DNA of 64,000 bases, from positions 62,001-126,000 of the forward strand of contig JAHDVF020001331.1 in NCBI GenBank assembly GCA_022606425.2, given 5' to 3'. This DNA is from Lepidostoma basale (taxonomy: Eukaryota; Arthropoda; Insecta; Trichoptera; Lepidostomatidae). The position numbers and the translations under genes are program-made. Positions 10,333-20,595 of the stretch are shown here, piece by piece. The first letter of the stretch is position 1. Each line of letters begins with the position of its first letter. The notes beneath the pieces were generated by a model. That model made no database searches. It saw only the letters and a list, made by a program, of their open reading frames with translations, and was not told where the DNA came from.

Positions 10333-10478
10333 ATGATGATGCCAACATCGGTTGGCGAAACAGCTGACGCGACACTCACAGTGAATAAAAAGAAATTGTG
10401 ATATTATAACAGTGTTTTAAATTTTAACAGTAATAATGTTGAAGTATCATAGTGTTTCTGCCAAAACAATGGACTATT
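10333..10478 (+). ncRNA. Hammerhead motif (H1) and its element arm
   Basis: ATGATGA (one base from CTGATGA), U, stem II GCCAAC/GTTGGC with loop ATCG, GAAA, ACAGCTGA, then GCGACAC. The arm continues to AGTGTTTCTGCCAAAACAAT, the H1 outer terminus. The first core base and the cleavage-site base have decayed. Confidence 0.6.
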
Positions 10479-10884
10479 TAATATAAAAATATACGTTCTT
10501 ACTGTACGAAATTTGTAGGAATTATCTCAAAATAATATTTTATCTTATATGAATATTTGTATGTCTGTTTCTTGTAGGTTTTGTGTATGTGCAATATTAT
10601 TTGAAATATGATCTGATGGTAGCAGGACATTTTTGGCACCCGCGTGTCCTGCGCATTATTATATTCACTCCTTAAGAAGGACGATTAATATCTGTCATAA
10701 ACACTTTCAGTTTGGTGTAGTGAAACTTAGTTGCCACCGTGGCCCGGTCTCCGCCCTTCTATCCTCCGAAAGTACAGTCCCGGACGCAGGCGGTTACAAA
10801 CCATTTTATCCAAAATATATTTTCCATAAATATAACGTTATCTTATTAATGATATTAATCTTTTTATATATAATTCTACAAGTA
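10479..10884. other. Unassigned intronic DNA
   Basis: No shared repeat. A GC-richer patch at 10690-10800 may be single copy. Confidence 0.3.
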
Positions 10885-11020
10885 ATGCGTTCGCCCCATC
10901 ATGACGTATGGAATAGAGGTCAGAGCCGATACCAATAGAACAAAAATAACCTTCTTAGAGTAGGAGAAATGCGAACCCTACGCTCCATCGCAGGCAAAAC
11001 TCTCAGAGTTCGGATCCCTC
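10885..11020 (+). pseudogene. RTE-B internal fragment
   Basis: VRPIMTYGIEVRADTNR, then EMRTLRSIAGKTLR after one frameshift: the RTE-B TYGIE-to-KTLRDR segment. Confidence 0.7.
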
Positions 11021-11800
11021 ATTGGTCTTGAGATGAACACAAACAAAACAAAAATAATGTGTTTATCCAACAACAATTTAACAATAAACAATAAATTGAT
11101 TGAAGTTGTCTATGAATATGCCTATGTCGCCCACAAGGGAAGGAAAACCAGACTGCGGAAATATCCAGAAGAGTTGTGCTGGGTTGGGTAGCGTTTAGAA
11201 AACTGGATCATTTACTAAAGGCTAAGGACATTCCCGTGAACCACAAAAGAGAAGTCTACGAGATATGCATCCTCCCAGTGATTACTTATAGACTGAAAAC
11301 TGTGGTTTACACAGCCAATATCATACATAAGCTGAAATGTGCACAATGGACTATGGAGGACTAATGCTTGGCATAAGTCTGAGGGACAAAATATCCAAGA
11401 CCGAAATCAGACGTTTGGACAAAGCTTGTCGATATAATGGACCGTATTGCTAAGCTGAAGTGGAAATGGGCAAGACACTTCGCTAGACAGGGAACAGAGA
11501 GATGCAGCACCCAGAGTCTTGATGTGGAGACCGTGGAAGGAAAAAAGGAGCATCAGTGGACCACAAAAAGATGGACCGATTATTTCCAGTCGGAGGAAGA
11601 AGATGGATGAAAGTCAGACGGGATAGAAAAATGGAGAACGTTTGTAGAGGCCTTCATCCAGCAGTGGAGAGAAGGCTAAGCATGAAGAAGGAAATTTCAG
11701 ATGGAGGGATGGCTGGACCTCATTATCCCAGGATAGCTCTCCGTCACAAACTGGCCATGCGACCTAAACTAAGAAGAATGCCTAGTGGCGGCCCTGTGTG
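11021..11800 (+). pseudogene. RTE-C fragment, related to 51890-52420
   Basis: GLEMNTNKTKIMC is the post-palm segment. It is followed by WVAFRKLDHLLKAKDIPVNHKREVYE-type text, LPVITYRLKT, a KWKWARHFARQ box and WRPWKEKRSISG. Several frameshifts. The last ~110 bp (MAGPHYPRIALRHKLAMRPKL) match the odd terminus at 3990-4080 rather than RTE-C. Confidence 0.7.
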
Positions 11801-12087
11801 AAATTCTCCTTTACCGCACGGGTGGAAGGGCCCCGAAGTTTAGAATGGGGTGTATAATATAATAATAAAGATCATTCCGCGGTTTTGGGGAGCTGGGAAG
11901 AATGTGGATGCTAGAAGCATTTCCTGGTTCGGCTCTTGTCATTGCGGCATGAGGTTAATTATGAAGACGTGGGGCGAACGATATGCCTCATTATTGTAAC
12001 CTTGTACCGCAAGGCTGACGTCAATATTATAATGTATTTAAACATATATTTTGATAATCCAAAAATTGGGTTATGCAATTTTTAAAA
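11801..12087. other. GC-richer intronic block, possibly single copy
   Basis: Not repeated within the window; no supported frame. Confidence 0.3.
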
Positions 12088-12650
12088 ATTATTTGATTAA
12101 TTTGATAGTGCCACGTTTTCCTCAGTTTTCCTCTATTTCTAGTTCCATTTACGTTAACATATCCTTGTTCAGGGGACAAATACTCTTGACTTTAGAAAGT
12201 ATCTTGTCTTCCTTATGTCGAACCATCACTAATGCGTTCCTGGTATTATGTTGTATGTGTATTATACGAGTATATTACCTGTACTCAATAGATGCCTTAA
12301 ACATTTATGCTGTTAGTAATGTCTTTTGAGTAAATAATTTGATTTGTTTTACCATTCTTTTTTCATTCATTCTTTCCATGTGTCCAAACCATCTTAATGA
12401 TCTTTTTATTATTTTGTTCATAACACCATAATTCGCACTGCATTCACTTCTCATATTTTCATTCGACACTAGAGTGATAGATTATACACAGAGTATCAAC
12501 ACATTCGTCTAAAAGATCTCATTTCTACTGCAATTATTCTACTTTCATCCTTCGTTTGTCAGTTCCATGCTTCCATTAATAAGGGTCGGTATAAGAACAA
12601 CATTGCGCACTGCCATTAAAGCTTATTTGGATATGTTTTTGTATGCGATG
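12088..12650 (-). pseudogene. RTE-A fragment split by J insertion
   Basis: Pieces 12088-12162 (RKTWHD region) and 12350-12650 (FGHMERM back to VPTL) are collinear on the minus strand and interrupted by a plus-strand J 3' end. Confidence 0.75.
12163..12349 (+). mobile_element. J LINE 3' end, nested
   Basis: Starts at GGGACAAATACTCTTGACTT, passes TCGAACCATC and AATAGATGCCTTAAAC, and ends TGATTTG. It was inserted into the RTE-A copy around it. Confidence 0.75.
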
Positions 12651-12771
12651 ACAATTATATTTTTATGTTTTAATATTTTTAAAATCATCTTGGAATCTTG
12701 CCTAATGAAGAATTGAGGTTTATATAATATAAAAATTTATAAGAATCAAATGATTTTACTGAAATCTATGA

Positions 12772-13038
12772 CTAACTAACCATCATGCCGTCTCCCCGAA
12801 GGGGTAGGCATAATGAATGGACTGTAACATTTTAACCGATGCGGCACTCCATCCTTCTCTTTTGCAAATGTGGGCAGGAGATGCCTATTGGTGGCGATGA
12901 GGTTCGCAACCCATCACACCGCGTCTCCCGCGGGGGCGAAAAGAGAATGATGGAGTGCCGCATCGGTTAAAGTGTGGCAGTCCATTCATTCTGCCTACCC
13001 CTTCGGTATGAAGGCGTGATGGTTAGTTAGTTAGTTTT
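12772..13038. mobile_element. S2 foldback: two 3' ends facing outward
   Basis: 12772-12854 is the S2/RTE-A 3' end on the minus strand. 12855-13038 is S2 on the plus strand from GGGAGATGCC-like text to (TTAG)n. The two halves are head-to-head with both TTAG tails outside, so the insertion could fold into a hairpin of about 80 bp. Confidence 0.7.
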
Positions 13039-13520
13039 TTGGTTATATAGCTAACTTTTGACGTATCGTTCTCTGTGAGTTGTATTTTCGAAAATTTCTA
13101 AAAAATGAAACGTCGAGGGACAATGTGATTATGTGACCAGAACACTTCCGTAACTAGCAACAGATATTTGATTTTGAAAAAGCGGTCTTTTCAAAGAAAT
13201 TCCAGTGGAATCGAAAACCATAGCGGTACGTAAAAACCTCGTACGAGGTCCATTGTGTCTCTAATTACCTCCCAGCGCAGTTACCCGATGGCCCGAGATG
13301 AAAATAAGATAAAGTATAGAAAAAATAATAAAAATATTAAGTGTTAGAGCGGTATCGATCGTTCAAGCATGGCGAAACAAACATTGTTAAAAAATAGAGC
13401 AAAATTCTTAACTTTTTGTTAAGTAAACTGTACTTTCGTTTGGCATTCTCAATGTATAGTGAGATATTAAAAATTAACTAACTTTTGTGTTAATAAGGAA
13501 AACAAAAAAAAAATTAAAGA
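13039..13520. other. Unassigned intronic DNA
   Basis: Moderately complex sequence not repeated elsewhere here. No gene seen. Confidence 0.35.
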
Positions 13521-13614
13521 GACCATTGTTTTGGCCGAAACACTATGATACCATAACAGTCTAAAATTGTTAAATAAAATAAATTAGTTTTTGTATCACA
13601 ATTGTATTTTATTT

Positions 13615-13662
13615 TACGCAACAGCTGTTTCATCAACCTATGTTGACATCATCAGGTGTTAC
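13615..13662 (-). ncRNA. Hammerhead ribozyme motif, H1 family
   Basis: Minus strand: CTGATGA, U, GTCAAC-ATAG-GTTGAT (one G-U pair), GAAA, palindromic ACAGCTGT, then U17. The full core is preserved with cleavage triplet GUU. Confidence 0.75.
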
Positions 13663-13737
13663 AATAATATATCAACTGTATAATTTTCATAATTTTTCGA
13701 ATCTTTGTGTATTTGTTCCTATGTCAATTTGAATAAT

Positions 13738-14248
13738 TTAACTAACTAACTAACTAACCATCACGCCGTCTCCACGAAGGGGTAGGCAGAAAGAATGGAC
13801 TGCCACACTTTTCTTTCCTGACATATTTCTCTCGCTTCCTCAACATTCATACATCGTGTCATGCACGCGCGTCGATTTCTCTGACTCCTCACATGGCCGA
13901 CATTCTTCATTCTTCCTCTATTTCTGGTTCCATTTACATCATTAACATATAATTTTTTTACCATTCTTTCTTCATTCATTCTTTCAATATGTCCAAACCA
14001 TCTTAATGATCCTTTCATTATTTTGTTCATGACACTATCATTCGCACCGCATTCACTTCTTATATTTTCATTCGGCACTCTATCATACACAGAGTATCAC
14101 ACATTCTTCTAAGAGATCTCATTTCAACTGCATTTATTCTACTTTCATCCTTCTTTTGCCAGTTCCATGCTTCGCTTCCATACATAAGGGTCGGAAGAAG
14201 AACACCATTGTGCACTGCCATTCTAGCTTTTTTTGATAGGTTATAATA
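13738..14248 (-). pseudogene. RTE-A copy inserted into the H1 element
   Basis: The 109-codon frame shows YDRVPNENIRSECGAND, LRWFGHIERMNEERM and SILSAYPFVETA, with a deletion in the RKTWHDQ block. Tail (TTAG)n. AATAATTT flanks both sides and looks like the target duplication. Confidence 0.85.
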
Positions 14249-14550
14249 ATTTCTTTGATATAATTTTGAAGTTCTTGCTGAAATTAAGTTAGGTACGTAA
14301 ATATTTAAATTAAAAGAACGGTTAGTTACTATTTATAGGAGAAAATATTAGAGGAGGAAAATATAATAAAATAATAATAATAATAATAAAACAGTAATTA
14401 GAAGGAACAATTACACATAGTATAGAGTCAAAAACGATGAAACATAATAAATTAAAAACGATAAACAATGACAGGAAGTACATAGATTACATTAATAGGA
14501 AAGGTGCCAAAAGTTGAAGGTAGTATTTGACATTTGATATATTATTGTAA

Positions 14551-14586
14551 CACCTGATGATGTCAACATTGGTTGATGAAGCGTAA
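14551..14586 (+). ncRNA. Truncated hammerhead (H1), cleavage half lost
   Basis: CTGATGA, U, GTCAAC/GTTGAT, then GAA runs directly into GCGTAAAA. About 9 nt spanning stem III and the cleavage site are deleted, so this arm cannot cleave. Confidence 0.6.
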
Positions 14587-14693
14587 AATAAAATACAATT
14601 GTGATACAAAAAACAAAGCTTATTCATTGACAGGTTAAAATGTTAAGGTGTCGCAGTGTTTCGGCCAAAACAATGAACTATTTAAAATTTCTT

Positions 14694-15096
14694 AACTAAC
14701 TAACTAACTAACCATCACGCCGTCTCCCCGAAAGGGTAGGCAGAAAGAATGGACTGTCACACTTTTACTGATGCGGCACTCCATCCTTCTCTTTTCGCTC
14801 CGCGGGAGACGCGGTGTGATGGGTTGCGAACCTCATCGCCACCAATAGGCATCTCCCGCACACACTTCGATCGACCAACACCCACAAAATAAATCTAAAA
14901 CAAAGATCATAAAATACAATGATATGAAATAAAATAACAAAATAAAAATAATTTAACACAAAATGTTATTTTTAGATGGTGCACATATTGTCTATGTAAT
15001 TTATGTTCCACGAATTCACTGTTTTTTAATTTAGCACATAATAACACATAATGGTTTTTTCGATGTTGCACATGTTGACATGGACGATCCGGACGA
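14694..15096 (-). mobile_element. S2 retroposon with target duplication
   Basis: Minus strand, ending in (TTAG)n at 14694, with the S2 body and an upstream part including GTTGACATGGACGATCC-like text. ATTTAAAATTTCTT directly repeats at both ends (about 14680 and 15097), giving a target duplication of about 14 bp and fixing the length near 400 bp. Confidence 0.8.
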
Positions 15097-15159
15097 TTTA
15101 AAATTTCTTTATTATTATATATTTAGTGTGCTTCCACTTGTGTTTAATGCCGACCAGGC

Positions 15160-15336
15160 AGCTTGCTGCCATTTTCTGGTACCTATGGTACATCAAGAGG
15201 GATATTGAAAGAAGGGTTGGGGCAGGAAACAAAGTTGTCATCGCAAACAAAAACATATCGAAATAAGCTAAAATGGCAGTGTACAGTGGTGTTCTTCTAC
15301 CGACCCTTATGTATGGAAGCGAAGCATGGAGCTGAT
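15160..15336 (+). pseudogene. RTE-A internal fragment
   Basis: Text equivalent to DIERRVGAGNK, VIANKNIS and MAVYSGVLLPTLMYGSEAW. A small deletion removes NGALK. No tail. Confidence 0.7.
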
Positions 15337-15399
15337 ATAATGATATATTTTCGATATAATGAAATGATTTCTGCATTCGATTGTTTTGAGATATAGCTG

Positions 15400-15879
15400 T
15401 CGATTTATAAGACGATGATTCGTACGACGATTAGACAGATAATTGGCACAGGGCACTGGCGGCACCCTGTTAAGCCTGTGACGTCACGGGTCCGCCGTTC
15501 CTGCCGAGTTCCGAAGGAATGCGGCCTTTGGGAAAAGCATAAGCCGACGCATGGTGACCATAATAAATACAAAAAAAAAAAAAATTGTTTCATAATATTA
15601 ATATTAAAGGATTTTTTAAATTTCTTGGACGTGAAATACTTTTTGTGTTATTGTTAATAAAAAGATACACATTTGGCACAACAGTTTCTCGCAATATATT
15701 TATATATCAAATAAAACGTTTCAAATTTAATGTTTTTCAGTAATGACGTAAAATTAATAATTATAATAATTTTATAAATTAATAACCAAATTTTATAAAT
15801 CGTCCATGTCTGAAAAGAACCGGCATACGACAATAATATAATATAAAACAATTATAAGACAGGAAAAGGTTTATAACAA
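15400..15879. other. Intronic DNA; GC-rich core at 15420-15560
   Basis: The core is not repeated here. The short open frames on both strands lack splice context and recognisable motifs. The rest is AT-rich. Confidence 0.3.
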
Positions 15880-16186
15880 AGGAAAAGGATCGCGTATGGA
15901 ATGTGGAAACCACAGAGCTATTCGTCTTTTGAGTGTCGTTGGTAAAGTCAATGGCAGAATTTTAATAGAAAGAGTAAAAAAATTGACGAGAGACAAAGTT
16001 CGGGATGTGCAAAGTGCCTTTATAAATGGCACAGGATGTATGGATCAAATTCTTGGACTTCGTATATTGACAGAGAAGTTTCTGGCCAAAACAGCAAGCT
16101 TTTCAGTCAGGAAAGAAAAGTGTGGCAGTTCATTCTTTCTGCCTACCCCTTCGGGAAGACGGCGTGATGGTTAGTTAGTTTCTAAC
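15880..16186 (+). pseudogene. RTE-A internally deleted copy with RT N-terminal motifs
   Basis: The 92-codon frame reads MECGNHRAIRLLSVVGKVNGRI, LIERVKKLTRDKV and VQSAFINGTGCMDQI. These are RT fingers (motifs 1-2: NYRGISLL-like and QxGFxxGRGCxDQI). After LTEKFLAKT it jumps to the RTE-A 3' terminus. The catalytic palm and C-terminal domain are deleted, but the priming end survives. Confidence 0.8.
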
Positions 16187-16207
16187 AATGGTGTTAAATT
16201 TACTATT

Positions 16208-16262
16208 AATTAACAAACTAAGCATCACGCCGTCTCACCGAAGGGGTAGGCAGAAAGAATAT
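16208..16262 (-). mobile_element. RTE-A 3' terminus
   Basis: Minus-strand terminal ~50 bp, placed tail-to-tail with the copy ending at 16186. Confidence 0.65.
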
Positions 16263-16332
16263 CGCTGTCATCTTCTGGAGTGGTCTCAGAAGATGGCAGC
16301 GAATTGCCGAAACCGGTCAAAGACACAAACAT

Positions 16333-16592
16333 TAGTAGATTATTATTATTATTCTGTTAAATCGCTATTTAACATCATTACAGCGTTAGCCAGATTGATG
16401 TAAAGGGTATAGCTATCATATTGATTCTCGTAACATGTGATAGGTAGCTAATCTATCGCCATTTTATTGTCCCGTGAATTCTTCACCAGACCAAAGACAG
16501 TATTACAAACACACTCCCATCGCCGGGAATCGAACCCGGGACCTATGATGTGGCAGTCGAAGCACTTACCACTCTGCCGCGAAGATCGTTAA
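16333..16592 (-). mobile_element. S1 SINE, full length
   Basis: Minus strand: A box GCGGCAGAGTGGTAAGTGC, B box GGGTTCGATTCCCGG, body TTTGGTCTGGTGAAG, the GATTAGCTACCTATCAC stretch and an (AAT)n tail. Confidence 0.88.
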
Positions 16593-16955
16593 ACTAGATA
16601 TCCATTTTATAAAAAAAATGCTCTTTTTTTATTTTCATTGTTTAAATTAATGATATATATTTTTTTTTAAATATAATTCACGTTGTGGGCAGAAAGACGA
16701 TGTCATGATTATGAAGAAGGACTCTGGCCGTGTCAAGGATTGAACCTATGTCTCTTGGATGATACGTGTAGATAAATTTAGATAATATAGTCATGAAGGG
16801 TGTTGTGGTCGACTCTGTGTAAATGCCATGATTGTTTGGTAGTTAGTAAGTTTTTTTTTTGGTAGTATATTTGCTCAGTAGTTAGTTTGTTTGATACTTA
16901 ATAAGTAAGTATGTTATTTAGTAAGGTAATGTCGGTTTAATTATATTTTTTGGGA
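16593..16955. other. AT-rich intronic DNA
   Basis: No recognised element. Confidence 0.35.
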
Positions 16956-17165
16956 TGGAAATTTTGCTGAGGAATTATCAAATGTTGATTATGATGACAT
17001 TTGATAATACCTCAGCAGGCGTAACATGATATTTCCATAAAAAATAAAATTAAAGACTTCTAGAAAACAGACGCTTTCATTCTTAGGATTTATTTTTATA
17101 ATGGGGATTTACATTATTATTCAAGAAACAATAAATATGTTATTTTGTTTTATTTGTAATTTTAG
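16956..17165. mobile_element. H3 element fragment with hammerhead-like hairpin
   Basis: Inverted text around ATTATCAAATGT/ACATTTGATAAT. The plus arm 16998-17037 reads TTGATAA, U, ACCTCAGCAGGC, GTAACATG, a decayed hammerhead (GAAA changed to GTAA). The downstream flank matches other H3 copies (TCTAGAAAACAGACG and TTCAAGAAACAATAAAT). Confidence 0.5.
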
Positions 17166-17185
17166 AACGTTTATTAGGTAAGCGA

Positions 17186-17693
17186 AAATGGCCGTTCACA
17201 AAGGAGTTCTGGTCCCAACCCTTATGCATGGAAGGGAAGCATGGAACTGGCAGAAGAAAGATGAGAGCAGAATTAATGCGGTAGAGATGAGGTTAATAAG
17301 ACGTATGTGTGGTAGAACGATGTACGACAGAATCTCAAATGCTGATATTAGAAAGGAATATAGAGCGAAATAAGGTATAGTGAACAAAATTATGAAATGA
17401 TCGCTGCGTTCGTTAGGACGAAAGAATGGTTATAAAAGTATACGTTAACCATGTAAATGGAGTACGGAGTCGACGTAGACCGAGGAAAACATGACATGAC
17501 CAAATCAATCAAATTTTAAAGGTTGGTCATGTCAGAAGCCGGAAGAATCGACGTGCGTGTATGACTCGCTTTATGAATGTGGACGAAGCTAGAGAGGTAT
17601 GTCAGGATAGAGTAGTGTGGCGGTTCATTCTCTCTGCCTACCCCTGCTACTAAAACGGCGTGATGGTTTATTGTTGTTGTTGTTGTTAATTTG
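17186..17693 (+). pseudogene. RTE-A2 fragment with (TTG)n tail
   Basis: Frame MAVHKGVLVPTLMHGREAWNWQKK, then INAVEMRLIRRMCGR and YDRISNADIRKE, then frameshifts. The 3' end keeps the TGCCTACCCCTGC to GGCGTGATGG block but is followed by GTTGTTGTTGTTG instead of TTAG. Confidence 0.8.
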
Positions 17694-17940
17694 ACAGTTG
17701 GTAATTTATTATACATAGAAAGTAATTTTAAAAATTCCCGTTTAAAATAATTAACGCATGGTCACCTATCAATCACTATTGACGAAACGTAATATATGGA
17801 ACGGGGTAAGATTATCGGCCCGCTTGTCCGCGATGCGCATTCCCGATTAACCGTGCACTGTGCTCCTGTACAAAGACTCAAACTTTTAAAAAGCTCCTCT
17901 ATCGAACCGTTTTTAATTAAAACATTTTTTTTCATGAAAA

Positions 17941-18378
17941 CTTTAAGTCAACGCAAAATGACAGTGCATAATGGAATGCCTGTGCTTTATACGTAGGCGC
18001 GTTGGTTCGGACATATGGAGCACATGGATGGAGAAAGAATGGTTAAGAAAGTAAACATAAAAGTAAAATACGTTAACGATGTAAATGAAGTACCGGACCA
18101 GTCTGTCGATGCCAGGGAGCCTGGTGAAACCGGTCGCTGTCTAAATGAAGACAAAATTGGAAGTAGTTAAAAAACATAGTTTTATTTAATTATTATTGCA
18201 TAACCAAATTAATCAACTTTTAACGTTGGCCATGTTAGAAGTCGGAGGAATCGACGTGCGAATATGACTCGTTGTATGAATGTGGAGGATTATAGAGAGG
18301 TGTGTCAGGATAGAGTGGTGTGGCAGTCCATTCTCTCTGCCTACCCCTGGGGAGAAACGGTTTGATTTTCTGAAGAAG
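17941..18378 (+). pseudogene. RTE-A2 fragment interrupted by H4
   Basis: Pieces resembling MTVHNGMPVL, RWFGHMEHMDGERMVKK and, after the H4 element, NQINQLLTLAMLEVGGIDV-like text in shifted frames. Ends at the A2 terminus, immediately followed by another A2 copy. Confidence 0.65.
18092..18205 (+). ncRNA. H4 element with hammerhead-like motif
   Basis: CTGTCGA at 18103-18109 (canonical CTGANGA except U at position 6), extra U, stem II GCCAGG/CCTGGT, GAAA, palindromic ACCGGT, C17, GCTG pairing with CAGT. The flank AAAATTGGAAGTAGTTAAAA repeats at 24945, 33390 and 49940. Confidence 0.55.
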
Positions 18379-18576
18379 AAGCATAACAAAATTAATCAAC
18401 TTTTAAGGTTGCCCATGTTAGAAGTCGGGGGAATTGATGTGCGAATATGACTCGTTGAATGAACGTGAAGGAAGCTAGAAAGGTGTGTCAGGATAGAGTA
18501 GTGTGGCGGTCCATTCTCTTTGCCTACCTCTGTGGAGAAACGTCGTGATGGTTTGTTGTTGTGTTGTTGTTGCTAG
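18379..18576 (+). pseudogene. RTE-A2 3' fragment
   Basis: A second, nearly parallel A2 terminus (INQLLRLPMLEVGG-like text to GTCGTGATGG and GTTGTTG), giving a tandem of A2 3' ends with the copy before it. Confidence 0.7.
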
Positions 18577-18597
18577 AAGTTTTATTATGTTTTATGT

Positions 18598-18639
18598 GAT
18601 AGACATGTTTCGCCTGTCTCAGGCATTATCCAATGTTCA
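18598..18639 (-). ncRNA. Decayed hammerhead, H3 family
   Basis: Minus strand: TGGATAA, U, GCCTG-AGA-CAGGC (5 bp stem II), GAAA, palindromic ACATGT, C17. The 3' box and cleavage region are intact; the 5' box departs from UUGANAA by one base. Confidence 0.55.
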
Positions 18640-18644
18640 ATAAC

Positions 18645-18985
18645 CAAGGACCAAACAAGTTTTGAGGACTTCGGAAAGAAGACACTGAGGACGATAGCAG
18701 GCAAGACATTGTGAGATCGCGTGAGGAATACCAGAATAAGAGAGATACGTTAGGTTGAGGATATTATAAGATGGAGCAGACGAAAAAGGGACTGGTACGG
18801 TCATGTTCAAATAATGGACACCACCAGACTCCCCTATATTGCATTGCATAATCAGCCTCATGGGACTCGTCCTCGTGGAAGACCACCTAAAAGATGGAAG
18901 GACAGCTGGGAATCTACCTCACAGGAGGAGCAACACTCTGGAGAACAGACCACATATGTCTATAACAAGGAAGAAGAAGAAGATA
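18645..18985 (+). pseudogene. RTE-B C-terminal fragment
   Basis: KTLRTIAGKTL, VEDIIRWSRRKRDWYGHVQ, the frame DTTRLPYIALHNQPHGTR and RGRPPKRWKDSWESTS, stop, and an AAGAAGAAG tail. Confidence 0.82.
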
Positions 18986-19104
18986 ACCCACCATTGATAA
19001 TAAAATTATTTATTCGTATTAATTATTTGATAAGGAGTTTTATATCATTGGTCAAGAAATAATAAATAAGTAATCAGTTCTTAAATCCCCTTTAATACCA
19101 TAAT

Positions 19105-19320
19105 ATATTGTTATTTGTTATATTATTTTTATTTTGTTACTTTTAAATTTATTTTGTGGACGTTGCCTATTGGTGGCGACGAGGTTTACAACCCATCACA
19201 CCGCGTCTCTCGCGGGGGCGAAAAGAGAAGGATGGAGTGCCGCATCGGTTTAAGTGTGGCAGTCCATTCTTTCTGCCTACCCCTTCGGAGAGACGGCGTG
19301 ATTGTTAGTTAGTTAGTTAT
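19105..19320 (+). mobile_element. S2 retroposon, short copy
   Basis: TGGTGGCGACGAGGTTTACA, then GGGGCGAAAAGAGAAGGATG, then the RTE-A terminus and (TTAG)n. Confidence 0.78.
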
Positions 19321-19347
19321 ACGAGTATATTGTAGTTTATAGGAACG

Positions 19348-19380
19348 ATACGTTTCGTCTGTTTAAGACATTATCAAATG
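19348..19380 (-). ncRNA. Hammerhead-like motif, H3 family
   Basis: Minus strand: TTGATAA, U, GTCT-TAAAC-AGAC, GAAA, ACGTAT, C. Positions 3 and 8 are U and A rather than C and G. Stem III is no longer a perfect palindrome. Confidence 0.5.
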
Positions 19381-19391
19381 TGGGTTATCAA

Positions 19392-19530
19392 ACATTTGAT
19401 AATGCCTTAGAAAGGCGAAACATATCATTCACATGAAATATAATAAATCTAAGAAAACATACGTTTTCATTTGTATTCATTATTTAATACAGAGTTTTAC
19501 ATCATTGTTCAACAAACAATATTTATAATT
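19392..19530 (+). ncRNA. Hammerhead-like motif (H3) and element arm
   Basis: TTGATAA, U, GCCTT-AGA-AAGGC (5 bp), GAAA, ACATAT, C, then ATTCACATG. Faces the minus copy at 19348. The arm continues with TCTAAGAAAACATACG and TTCAACAAACAATATTT, as in other H3 copies. Confidence 0.55.
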
Positions 19531-19593
19531 CATTCGTATGATTTAATTCTTTGCTTCAATTTACAGCATCGATATAAAGAAATGATGTTAAAA

Positions 19594-20058
19594 AAACCTT
19601 ATGTATGGAAGCGAAGCATGGATCTGGCAAAATAAGGATGAAAGTATAATAAATGCAGTAGAAATGAGATTTTTTCGACGAATGTGTGGATACTTTGTGT
19701 ATGATAGAGTGTCGAATGAAAATATAAGAAGTGAATGCGGTGCGAATGATAGTGTCATGAACAAACTAATGAAAGGATCATTAAGATGGTTTGGACATGT
19801 GGAAAGAATGAATGAAGAAAGAATGGTAAAAAAGATAAATGTTAATGATGTAAATGGAACCAGAAATAGAGGTAGAACGAGGAAAACGTGGCACGATCAA
19901 ATAAATCAAATATTGAATGTCGGCCATGGGAGAAATCGACGCGCGTGCATGACACGATGTACGAGTATTAATGTTGAGGAAACGAGAGAAATATGTCAGG
20001 AAAGAAAATTGTGGCGGTCCATTCTTTCTGCCTACTCCTTCGATGGTTAGTTAGTTAG
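19594..20058 (+). pseudogene. RTE-A fragment with long target duplication
   Basis: 149-codon frame: MYGSEAWIWQNKDE, INAVEMRFFRRMCG, SECGANDSVMNKLMKGSLRW and RKTWHDQINQILNVGHG, ending early at SILSAYSFDG. About 40 bp beginning TTCAATTTACAGCATCGATA directly repeat on either side (19554 and 20060), an unusually long target duplication. Confidence 0.85.
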
Positions 20059-20104
20059 TTTTTCAATTTACAGCATCGATATAAAGAATCGATGTTAAAA
20101 AAAA

Positions 20105-20470
20105 AGGTTTTATTGTCTAATTTCGAAATCTATTCCACTTGATCTCGCCGTGTTTTCCCCAGTCTGCGTTAATGGATATTTTATTCAGCCTCGCCAGGCT
20201 TGGGACGAATCTCGTCATATTTAAAATTCCTCATGGGCGGTTTGTCAAAAAGTCAAAGGCGGATCTTTCGCGGCGGCTTTCGTCACAGGGACTAGTTTAA
20301 GATGACAAAAAGGACGAACGCACTTCTCGTAGGACATTTGGTCCTTAAAAAATGATGTCCTTTGTTTTGTTGGTCACGCAGGTGACCGCTGTCAAGGATA
20401 CCATGCTAAATGTTTTATTAATTAAGCTCGATCTCTCTACGTTTTGGAAATAGTTTAGTTAGTTTTGTGA
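20105..20470. other. GC-richer, probably single-copy intronic block
   Basis: Complex sequence without internal repeats and unrelated to the transposons here. No splice-bounded frame. A candidate for conserved non-coding DNA. Confidence 0.3.
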
Positions 20471-20595
20471 CTATACGCGGTGTTCAAAAACAAGTTTATT
20501 CTTCATAAATTCAAGAGTAATATAAAAACAGTAAATTAATTCATAAAAAATATTTAGTTTATAACTCTAAGGTGTAGACAGAAATAAAAATAAAA

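Larger units (their letters stand above)
13526..14690. mobile_element. H1 foldback element split by RTE-A
   Basis: The left terminus CATTGTTTTGGCCGAAACAC (13527) and right terminus GTGTTTCGGCCAAAACAATG (about 14662) are inverted copies. Each arm carries an H1 hammerhead pointing outward. The internal text ATTTGTTCCTATGTCAATTTG resumes after the RTE-A insertion as TTTGAAGTTCTTGCTG. No ORF, so non-autonomous. Confidence 0.7.
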
